In this document: one piece after another, positions 1 through 4,931 of the stretch | How the letters are laid out: each line of letters begins with the position of its first letter | Numbering within the stretch: the first letter of the stretch is position 1 | NCBI GenBank assembly: GCA_009779045.1 | Contig: WREZ01000089.1 | Coordinates: forward strand, 1 to 5,887 | Length of the DNA: 5,887 nt | Source of the DNA: Candidatus Bathycorpusculum sp. | Lineage (GTDB): Archaea; Thermoproteota; Bathyarchaeia; Bathyarchaeales; Bathycorpusculaceae | Direction: 5' to 3' | Program-made: the position numbers and the translations under genes | The notes under the pieces: model-generated | The model's database searches: none | The model's input: the letters and a program-made list of their open reading frames with translations, nothing else | Told to the model about the DNA's origin: nothing

Positions 1-127
1 TAATTCACACGATTATACATATGACACTATTTATCAATCAGCCAGATTCAAAGGTATTTTCGAAATTTACCGCGTTTACAAAGAGTAAAACAAACCTATG
101 TATAACTCTTCCGGGATTTTAGGAAAC

Positions 128-144
128 AATTAAGGCGCTTAATT
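128..144. repeat. Perfect 7-bp inverted repeat, possible terminator hairpin
   Basis: AATTAAG (128-134) and CTTAATT (138-144) are perfect reverse complements around a 3-base GCG loop. On the plus strand the right arm runs into TTTT (143-146), so the structure resembles a weak intrinsic terminator for a gene entering from the left. On the minus strand it lies 65-81 bases beyond the aguA stop, with only GTTT after it. Archaeal termination usually depends on T-runs rather than hairpins, so the role is uncertain. The stem is AT-rich and could be chance. Confidence 0.3.
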
Positions 145-194
145 TTAACGTGTTCTACCACTTAAGTTTTACGAAATTAGGATTATTTGGTTGT

Positions 195-199
195 AAAAA
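195..199 (-). terminator. Possible T-run terminator after aguA
   Basis: The minus strand has five consecutive T residues here, 9 bases past the aguA TAA, in an AT-rich context. Archaeal RNA polymerase commonly terminates at U-rich tracts of this kind. Five T is a weak signal, and no stronger tract lies between here and base 1. The assignment rests mainly on position. Confidence 0.2.
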
Positions 200-208
200 T
201 TATGTTGT

Positions 209-1333
209 TTACGGATATGTTTTTGGTTTTGGTTGTTGTTGGGAGATGCAGTGTATTGTTCCATATCCGTTTACTAGGTATGTGCAGTCTATGCCTACAA
301 CTTTTCGGTTTGGAAACAGTTCTTGTAAAATGTTTATGGCGGCAACGTCGTTTTTGTGGTTGAAGGTGGGCATGAGTATTTTGGTGTTGCCTATGTAAAA
401 GTTTGTGTAGCTAGCGGGGAGTAGGGTGAATTCGTCATCGTCTAGGAGGGGGCCGGGCATGGGTAGTTTTATTATGTTTAGGGGGTTGCCGTTTTGGTCT
501 TTAGCGTTTTTTAGGATTTCATAGTTGCCTTTTAGGGCTTGATAGTTTTGATCCTCGGGGTTGTCTTCGTATGCGCAGACAATGGTGGCGGGGTTTACAA
601 ATCGGGCTAGGTCGTCTATGTGGCCGTCGGTGTCATCGCCGCATATGCCGTTTTTTAGCCATATTATATGGGTTATGCCAAGATGTGTTTTTAAATAATT
701 TTCAATATCATCACGAGTTAAGTCTGGGTTACGGTTAGTGTTTAGAAGACATTGCTCAGTTGTTAATAGGGTGCCTTGGCCGTTTACATCAAAAGAGCCT
801 CCTTCCATAACAAGGGGAGGACTAAAACAGGGCAACTGTAAGGTTTTATTAATTATTTGAGGTATGGCTTTATCTTTAATTAGGGTGTCATATTTGTCGC
901 CCCAGGCGTTAAAAATCCAATTTACCATAGCTAACTCTTGTTTATTATCATTGTTTAGTATAAATGTGGGGCCATAGTCACGGAACCAGACATCTGCGTA
1001 GTCAAACACAAAAAAACGCAGCTTTGCAAAATCCACTCCTGCCGCGTGTAGTAGGTTTACAACGTTGTCTTTCATAGCAGAGTCTTTGACAAAGAGGTTG
1101 ACGTTTTCACTTTCATGAATTTCCTTAATTATCTTAACATAGGTAGATTCAACTTTATCAACACAGTTAGGAAAGGTTAGAGGGTCATGAGGCCAACTAA
1201 GCCAAATAGCATCATGAGGCTCCCACTCCGCAGGCATACGATACCCTAACTCAACAGGCAACCTTGAAAAGTTAACATCATTATTAGCATTATTATTGTT
1301 AGTATTATTGTTGTTGGGGTTATTGTTTGACAT
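209..1333 (-). CDS. aguA: Agmatine deiminase (agmatine iminohydrolase)
   Basis: This cytosolic enzyme hydrolyses agmatine to N-carbamoylputrescine and ammonia. The 374-residue protein belongs to the PAD_porph (Porphyromonas-type peptidyl-arginine deiminase) family. After an odd Asn-rich head (residues 1-22), the family start is clear: LGYRMPAEWEPHDAIWLSWP (29-48). Next come DVWFRDYGP (114-122), MEGGSFDVNGQGT (176-188), GDDTDGHIDDLARF (232-245, likely catalytic His238 and Asp240), and NGYGTIHCISQQQP near the end, with nucleophile Cys362. The usual Gly-Gly-Gly before the catalytic segment reads Gly-Tyr-Gly here. The length is slightly above the family norm because of the head. The ATG lies one base after the aguB stop (TGAAATG), with GGAG at plus-strand 1341-1344 as ribosome binding site inside aguB, so translation is probably coupled. 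Activity on peptidyl-arginine is less likely given the adjacent aguB. Confidence 0.95.
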   Translation of the reverse strand: MSNNNPNNNNTNNNNANNDVNFSRLPVELGYRMPAEWEPHDAIWLSWPHDPLTFPNCVDKVESTYVKIIKEIHESENVNLFVKDSAMKDNVVNLLHAAGVDFAKLRFFVFDYADVWFRDYGPTFILNNDNKQELAMVNWIFNAWGDKYDTLIKDKAIPQIINKTLQLPCFSPPLVMEGGSFDVNGQGTLLTTEQCLLNTNRNPDLTRDDIENYLKTHLGITHIIWLKNGICGDDTDGHIDDLARFVNPATIVCAYEDNPEDQNYQALKGNYEILKNAKDQNGNPLNIIKLPMPGPLLDDDEFTLLPASYTNFYIGNTKILMPTFNHKNDVAAINILQELFPNRKVVGIDCTYLVNGYGTIHCISQQQPKPKTYP

Positions 1334-1334
1334 T

Positions 1335-2228
1335 TCACTTCTCCAACAGATATTGTTTTTCTGTTAAGGGTTGATATGTGTCAGGGCGTCTATTTTTAAG
1401 AAATCCCCAGCCGTCTCTAATGCGTTTATTAAACGAGAGATTAAGAGAAACTATAAGAGTTTCCTCTTCGTGGCCCGCTTGAGCTAGGATACTTCCAAAA
1501 GCGTCACAGACAAAGCTGCCGCCCCAAAACTCAAGCTCACCCTCAGCGCCAACACGATTAACAGCGGCAACATGGACACCGTTTACAATAGCATGTCCCC
1601 GTTGAACAGTTTGCCAAGCATCCTGCCAATTACCATCTGCAGAAGTATGATCCTTAATGTAACCAATAGCTGTGGGATAAAACAAAATATCCGCCCCCTG
1701 CAACGCACAAATACGCGCCGCCTCAGGAAACCATTGATCATAACATATAAGCACCGCAATATTGGCATAGGTAGTATTGTAAACTTTATAGCCTAAATCA
1801 CCCAACGTAAAATAATCCTGCTCATAAAACAAGGGGTCTTGAGGCACATGAATTTTATGATATGTTTCAAGCAACATGCCATCGGCGTTAATTACCACAG
1901 CAGAATTATAAAACTTACCATTTAACGCCCGCTCAAACAAAGGCACCACTATAACAACACTGTATTTCTTAGCCAACAAAGAAAAGGCAGCAGTAGACTT
2001 ACCAGGAATAGACTCAGCATACCCTTTAACATCTTGCTGCTCCTCCTGAGGAAAATAACGAGCATTATAAAGCTCTTGCAAACAAATAATCTGAGCACCA
2101 CATTTAGCGGCCTCCTCAACTTTTAACAAAGTCCGCTCCAAATTAACAGTCATATCTTCAGAAACAACCGTCTGAATAAGCCCAACAACAACCACTGTAT
2201 TACTTCCAGATTTAGAGTTAACTTGCAC
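1335..2228 (-). CDS. aguB: N-carbamoylputrescine amidase (nitrilase family)
   Basis: This enzyme hydrolyses N-carbamoylputrescine to putrescine, CO2 and ammonia, the step after AguA. The 297-residue protein is a full-length carbon-nitrogen hydrolase. The Glu-Lys-Cys catalytic triad is visible: Glu52 in CLQELYNARYFPQ, Lys125 in YHKIHVPQDP, and Cys162 in LICYDQWFPEAARICALQGA. The motifs YNARYFPQ, PLFYEQDYF and the C-terminal FLKNRRPDTYQPLT are typical of the AguB subgroup rather than of beta-ureidopropionase or generic nitrilases. The start is GTG, fixed by an in-frame TAG just upstream and by AGGTAGGT (plus-strand complement at 2233-2240). A GTG at codon 12 is closer to the usual family N-terminus but has a poorer binding site. 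It is the first gene of the leftward operon and ends one base before aguA. Confidence 0.95.
   Translation of the reverse strand: MQVNSKSGSNTVVVVGLIQTVVSEDMTVNLERTLLKVEEAAKCGAQIICLQELYNARYFPQEEQQDVKGYAESIPGKSTAAFSLLAKKYSVVIVVPLFERALNGKFYNSAVVINADGMLLETYHKIHVPQDPLFYEQDYFTLGDLGYKVYNTTYANIAVLICYDQWFPEAARICALQGADILFYPTAIGYIKDHTSADGNWQDAWQTVQRGHAIVNGVHVAAVNRVGAEGELEFWGGSFVCDAFGSILAQAGHEEETLIVSLNLSFNKRIRDGWGFLKNRRPDTYQPLTEKQYLLEK
1341..1344 (-). promoter_or_regulatory. Ribosome binding site of aguA, inside aguB
   Basis: On the minus strand GGAG lies 7 bases before the aguA ATG and overlaps the last codons of aguB. It supports the annotated AguA start and therefore the translation of the Asn-rich head. 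It also suggests translational coupling of the two enzymes. Confidence 0.6.
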
Positions 2229-2232
2229 TATT

Positions 2233-2240
2233 ACCTACCT
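2233..2240 (-). promoter_or_regulatory. Ribosome binding site of aguB (decides GTG start)
   Basis: On the minus strand AGGTAGGT precedes the GTG by 4 bases, or by 8 bases if the upstream AGGT half pairs. It contains two copies of AGGT, part of the AGGAGGTGAT complement of the 16S tail. It favours the GTG at 2226-2228 over the internal GTG at codon 12. Confidence 0.45.
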
Positions 2241-2269
2241 GCCTTACGTTAACAACAATATGATAAACA

Positions 2270-2291
2270 TGTAGGGAAAAACCTTTCTACA
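2270..2291. repeat. Dyad TGTAG-N12-CTACA, possible operator
   Basis: TGTAG (2270-2274) and CTACA (2287-2291) are perfect reverse complements separated by 12 bases, giving a 22-bp footprint. That size suits a dimeric winged-helix or helix-turn-helix regulator. As RNA the stem could be extended by two G-U pairs and an A-U pair. It sits between the divergent genes, about 40 bp before aguB. Five-base arms occur by chance fairly often, so this is only a candidate. The ArsR-like protein encoded downstream would be an obvious suspect. Confidence 0.25.
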
Positions 2292-2346
2292 AACACAAAA
2301 ACAAACACTACAAATAACACACACATAAACAGGCAACAGGGATAAA

Positions 2347-2357
2347 CTATACTTTAT
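2347..2357 (+). promoter_or_regulatory. Possible archaeal TATA box of the rightward operon
   Basis: The stretch ACTATACTTTA is the best TATA-like element before the first rightward gene. A start site about 25 bp downstream would fall near 2375-2380. That would give a leader of about 20-25 bases to the ATG at 2401, or about 45 bases to the GTG at 2425. The match to TTTAWATA is only partial and no BRE is obvious. Confidence 0.3.
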
Positions 2358-2400
2358 TAAGTGTAATTACCTTAGTAGACAACAATTAACAGTACACTAT

Positions 2401-3606
2401 ATGTTGTTGGAGGTAGAAGTGTTGGTGCATCAGAGTGTGTTTAAGGACGAGTCAAAGCTTGATATAAACTATCTTCCAGCGCGCATGTTTCACAGAGACC
2501 GCGAAAATCGCCTTTTAACAGAGTTTTTCAGTTTTCTTACACGTTGCCCAGATCGTATGTCACAAAGAGTTATCATAACAGGAGACGTGGGCACAGGAAA
2601 AACAGCACTCTGCCAAACATTTGGCCAAAACATTAGCATCGAAATAGGAAAAAAAGGCATAAAATTCCGCTACATACACATTAACTGCCGAGAATACCGA
2701 GGAAATTTAGCACAAATCATACATCAGGCAGTAACAGCTTTTCAACCCAATTTCCCCTCAAGAGGCTACTCTGCGGGAGAAATTTTAAAAACATTTTTAC
2801 AAATACTAGAAGAAGAACAGGTGTTTGTAATTTTAGCTCTAGACGAGTTTGACAGTTTAATTGAAAGAGAAGGATCAGACGCAGTTTATGAGCTTACACG
2901 GTTACATGAGATGCATCAGGGTAAAGCGCAAAGAATTTCTTTTATATTTATTCAACGAGATCTCTCCTCACTTAAAGGTTTAGATGACAGCGCTAAGAGT
3001 ACTCTTCAGCGTAATATTGTTAATTTAGAGCGGTATGGTAAAGAGCCGTTAAATGATATTTTAAATGAAAGGGTAAAGTTGGCGTTTGAAATTTTTACTG
3101 TGCCAGAGGATGTTGTAGGGTTAATTTCAGAGTTAGCTGTTACAGAGACTGGAAATGCCCGTTTTGGTATAGAGTTATTGTGGCGTTCAGGTAAGTATGC
3201 AGACGCTCAAGACGCGGAACGTGTTGAGGCGGAATATGTGCGTCAGGCGGTTTCAGCTATTATACCTACAGTTAAACGTAGTGAGCTGGGTGGATTAGGG
3301 TTACATGAAAAAATGTTACTGCTTGCAATAGCACGGTTCTTTAAAGAAAACAAAGAAGCCTTTGCCACATTACTAGAGATTGAAGAAGCTTACAATGTTA
3401 TATGTGAAGAATATGAAGAAGAGTCGTATAGTCACACACAATTATGGAAGTATCTGCAAAAATTTACTCAAGTAGGTCTTATAAAAACAGAAGTGGGGTC
3501 CATTACTACGTCACGTGGTCGCTCAACAATTATTTCATTACCGGCGGTTCCAGCAGTAGAGTTAGAACAGGAAATATATACACTGCTTAAAAACGAGTTA
3601 GGGTGA
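2401..3606 (+). CDS. Orc1/Cdc6-like AAA+ ATPase with C-terminal winged helix
   Basis: This is a 401-residue P-loop ATPase of the archaeal Orc1/Cdc6 type, the family that includes replication-origin binding proteins. In order it shows the family lead-in VFKDESKLDINYLPARMFHR (13-32), Walker A GDVGTGKT (61-68), the RGYSAGEIL motif (121-129) typical of Cdc6, Walker B VILALDEFDSL (143-153), and the lid segment YGKEPLNDILNERVKLAFE with sensor-2-like GNAR (251-254). A winged-helix region spans about 300-401 (LHEKMLLLAIARFF onward). It diverges at two sites: sensor 1 reads IQRDL where an Asn is usual, and LDDSAKSTL lacks the Arg expected in the LD-x-R-V-x-S-x-L segment. I therefore hesitate to call it an origin initiator; a paralogue used for regulation or plasmid/virus-like replication is as likely. 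The start is uncertain: GGAGGT at 2409-2414 points to TTG 2422 or GTG 2425. It heads the moa operon, with a 9-bp gap to the next gene. Confidence 0.85.
   Translation: MLLEVEVLVHQSVFKDESKLDINYLPARMFHRDRENRLLTEFFSFLTRCPDRMSQRVIITGDVGTGKTALCQTFGQNISIEIGKKGIKFRYIHINCREYRGNLAQIIHQAVTAFQPNFPSRGYSAGEILKTFLQILEEEQVFVILALDEFDSLIEREGSDAVYELTRLHEMHQGKAQRISFIFIQRDLSSLKGLDDSAKSTLQRNIVNLERYGKEPLNDILNERVKLAFEIFTVPEDVVGLISELAVTETGNARFGIELLWRSGKYADAQDAERVEAEYVRQAVSAIIPTVKRSELGGLGLHEKMLLLAIARFFKENKEAFATLLEIEEAYNVICEEYEEESYSHTQLWKYLQKFTQVGLIKTEVGSITTSRGRSTIISLPAVPAVELEQEIYTLLKNELG
2409..2414 (+). promoter_or_regulatory. Shine-Dalgarno-like GGAGGT inside the 5' end of the ATPase frame
   Basis: GGAGGT lies just inside the longest frame. 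It is 7 bases before an in-frame TTG (2422) and 10 bases before an in-frame GTG (2425). The ATG at 2401 has no binding site of its own. Every other gene of this unit has a recognisable site, so the true protein may begin at Leu8 or Val9, just before the conserved VFKDES. Confidence 0.45.
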
Positions 3607-3615
3607 ATAAAATAT

Positions 3616-3891
3616 ATGGAGTTTGAAGAAGTTTTTTCATCAAAGCCGCGTATGAAAATTTTAAAACTACTTAACAGTTTAGGTCAGCTTAACGTGTCAG
3701 ATATTGCACGTCGTATAAAAATAAATTTCGCCACTATAGATGGGCATCTGCAGCTTTTAGAGGCAGAGGGAATTGTAAAAGAGTACTTGTATGGCCGAAT
3801 GAGACTGTATAGTTTTAATGAAACCTCAGAAAAAGCAAAAGCCATACAAAAACTATTACAGGTATGGGAACAAAACAAACAATCATCTTAG
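3616..3891 (+). CDS. Small ArsR-like winged-helix DNA-binding protein
   Basis: The 91-residue protein is a single winged-helix domain. MKILKLLNSLGQLNVSDIAR (13-32) forms the first two helices, INFATIDGHLQLLEAEGIV (36-54) contains the recognition helix, and VKEYLYGRMRLYSFN (54-68) is the beta wing. A short helical tail (70-88) could support dimerisation. It contains no cysteine, so the metal-sensing site of classical ArsR/SmtB repressors is absent and the signal, if any, is unknown. The ATG at 3616 is preceded by AGGGTGA (3600-3606), which overlaps the stop of the ATPase gene. It lies 11 bp before moaC. It may be a local regulator of this operon or of the divergent aguBA unit, or a partner of the ATPase. 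No specific family name beyond ArsR-like winged helix is justified. Confidence 0.8.
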   Translation: MEFEEVFSSKPRMKILKLLNSLGQLNVSDIARRIKINFATIDGHLQLLEAEGIVKEYLYGRMRLYSFNETSEKAKAIQKLLQVWEQNKQSS

Positions 3892-3895
3892 GAGG
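3890..3895 (+). promoter_or_regulatory. Ribosome binding site of moaC (decides start)
   Basis: A full AGGAGG overlaps the TAG stop of the winged-helix gene and sits 7 bases before the ATG at 3903. It selects 3903 over an in-frame ATG at 3864, which would overlap the upstream gene and add 13 residues outside the conserved domain. Confidence 0.75.
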
Positions 3896-3902
3896 CATTA
3901 AT

Positions 3903-4355
3903 ATGGCTATGATTGATGTTTCAGGAAAAGACAAAATTTTAAGAGAAGCAACAGCTGTAGGCATTATTGAGCTTAGAGCAGAAACCATAAAACGGGTTCA
4001 AGAAGAAAAAATCGCCAAAGGCGACCCCCTCTATACAGCCAAAATCGCCGCCATTTTAGCTGCCAAAAAAACAAGCGAGTTAATCCCCCTTTGCCACCCT
4101 TTACCGTTAACTAATGTAGAGGTTTACCCTAAAATTGTTAATGATACAACTATTGAAGTTGTAGCAACCGTTAAAACACTAGCACAAACAGGCGTAGAAA
4201 TGGAGGCCCTAACAGCTGTATCAACAGCTCTGTTAACTATATGGGACATGACTAAACAATACGAAAAAGACGCAGATGGGCAATATCCTACAACAGCAAT
4301 TCAAAACATACATGTCACACGCAAATACAAAAAACAGGTCGAGAACAAACAATGA
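3903..4355 (+). CDS. moaC: Cyclic pyranopterin monophosphate synthase MoaC
   Basis: MoaC converts the MoaA product, 3',8-cyclo-7,8-dihydro-GTP, into cyclic pyranopterin monophosphate, the first stable intermediate of molybdenum/tungsten cofactor synthesis. The 150-residue protein is of family length and carries all the hallmark motifs: MIDVSGKDKILREATAVG (3-20), KGDPLYTAKIAAILAAKKTS (39-58), LIPLCHPLPLT (60-70), TGVEMEALTAVS (96-107), and TIWDMTK (112-118). In the last motif Asp115 and Lys118 match the catalytic pair of the bacterial enzyme (DMcK). The start at 3903 is fixed by AGGAGG and by the family N-terminus. The stop overlaps the moaB start as ATGA, so the two are probably translationally coupled. 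Nothing is truncated. Confidence 0.97.
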   Translation: MAMIDVSGKDKILREATAVGIIELRAETIKRVQEEKIAKGDPLYTAKIAAILAAKKTSELIPLCHPLPLTNVEVYPKIVNDTTIEVVATVKTLAQTGVEMEALTAVSTALLTIWDMTKQYEKDADGQYPTTAIQNIHVTRKYKKQVENKQ

Positions 4356-4918
4356 CAAATATTATGATGAACAGTGAAACCTCAAAACAACATAAACAAC
4401 AAGCCTTAAAAAAACTCAACTTTGCCATTTACATCTGCAGCACTTCTAGATATAATCAAACAAAAAAAGAAGAAGAAAAAGGAGAAGAGCAAACACTCTC
4501 AGATTTAGGTGGAGATACCATTCAAGAGTTAATTCAAACAGCAGACCACATGGTTATGTATAGAGTGATTCTGTTAGATGACAAAGAAATGATTGCAAAA
4601 GCTTTGAAGAATAGCTTATCTAGAACAGATATAGACGCTATTATTTTTTCAGGCGGCACAGGTATTGCATCAACAGATGTAACTATTGAAGCTGTTACAC
4701 CCTTTTTAGAGAAGACTCTGCCAGGGTTTGGAGAATTATTTAGACACATTAGCTATGATAGTGTGGGTTCATCTGTGGTGTTGTCACGAGCTATTGCAGG
4801 AGTAGCCTGTGGTAAAGCAGTTTTTTGCATTCCAGGATCACCTAACGCCGCAAAAACAGCCGTTGAAAAACTTATCATACCCGAAACACCTCACATTATT
4901 AAACATGCACGAGAATAA
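4352..4918 (+). CDS. moaB: Molybdopterin adenylyltransferase, MoaB/MogA family
   Basis: This enzyme adenylylates molybdopterin to MPT-AMP before metal insertion by MoeA. Archaeal MoaB proteins are known to have this MogA-like activity (shown for Pyrococcus furiosus). The 188-residue protein shows IYICSTSRY (26-34), the GGDTIQELI helix (53-61), VILLDDKEMI (72-81), the signature FSGGTGIASTDVTIEA (99-114), LPGFGELFRHIS (123-134), LSRAIAGVACGKAVFCIPGS (144-163), and a typical C-terminal PETPHIIKHAR. Two mild oddities are a Lys/Glu-rich insert (37-47) after the first beta strand, and Ser-Thr in place of the usual Pro-Arg in the segment after GGTG. The start overlaps the moaC stop (ATGA). The nearest AGGT (4336-4339) is 12 bases away, so ATGs at 4364 or 4367 are possible. 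The head of about 20 residues is polar and not conserved in character. Confidence 0.93.
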   Translation: MTNIMMNSETSKQHKQQALKKLNFAIYICSTSRYNQTKKEEEKGEEQTLSDLGGDTIQELIQTADHMVMYRVILLDDKEMIAKALKNSLSRTDIDAIIFSGGTGIASTDVTIEAVTPFLEKTLPGFGELFRHISYDSVGSSVVLSRAIAGVACGKAVFCIPGSPNAAKTAVEKLIIPETPHIIKHARE

Positions 4919-4919
4919 C

Positions 4920-4926
4920 AGGTGAT
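4920..4926 (+). promoter_or_regulatory. Ribosome binding site of moaA, pointing to a CTG start
   Basis: AGGTGAT is a 7-base match to the 16S-tail complement. It sits 5 bases before the CTG at 4932 and directly after the moaB stop. In the moaA frame TGA and TAA lie just upstream. No ATG, GTG or TTG occurs between them and the conserved N-terminus, so this site and CTG together set the start. Confidence 0.65.
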
Positions 4927-4931
4927 AAAAA

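Larger units (their letters stand above)
1..208. other. Non-coding region downstream of aguA
   Basis: I see no convincing gene in this stretch on either strand. It is AT-rich with stops in all frames. It holds an imperfect inverted repeat around 53-71 (GGTA and TACC arms around a TTTCGAAA core), a perfect 7-bp inverted repeat at 128-144, and a short T-run on the minus strand at 195-199 just past the aguA stop. It is best read as the 3' untranslated and intergenic region of the leftward unit. A gene ending or starting just beyond base 1 cannot be excluded. Confidence 0.6.
2229..2400. promoter_or_regulatory. Divergent promoter region between aguBA and the ATPase-moa operon
   Basis: This 172-bp gap must carry the promoters of both units, because the genes on either side face away from each other. 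It is strongly A+C-rich on the plus strand (2281-2340 has only 11 G or T in 60). It contains an AT-rich TATA-like stretch facing right, a TGTAG-N12-CTACA dyad, and two copies of ACAACAAT (2252-2259 and 2379-2386). I see no clear TATA box for the leftward unit and no recognisable replication-origin (ORB) repeats. Confidence 0.6.

Noticed and set aside
150..398. Open frame on the plus strand, 82 codons
   Set aside because: It is antisense to the conserved 3' end of aguA, has no ribosome binding site or recognisable domain, and its Phe/Gly/Val-rich composition only reflects the G+T-rich strand here.
1572..1796. Open frames on both strands within aguB (1572-1796 plus, 1583-1768 minus)
   Set aside because: They overlap the catalytic core of aguB in other frames and show no domain or start signal of their own.
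2229..2400. Replication origin next to the Orc1/Cdc6-like gene
   Set aside because: I see no repeated ORB-like elements or G-rich motifs in the 172-bp gap, and the ATPase itself looks divergent. Genome-wide skew would be needed to revive this.
3864..3902. Earlier ATG that would lengthen MoaC by 13 residues
   Set aside because: It overlaps the end of the winged-helix gene, has no binding site, and would translate the AGGAGG that serves the ATG at 3903. The extra residues are outside the MoaC family.
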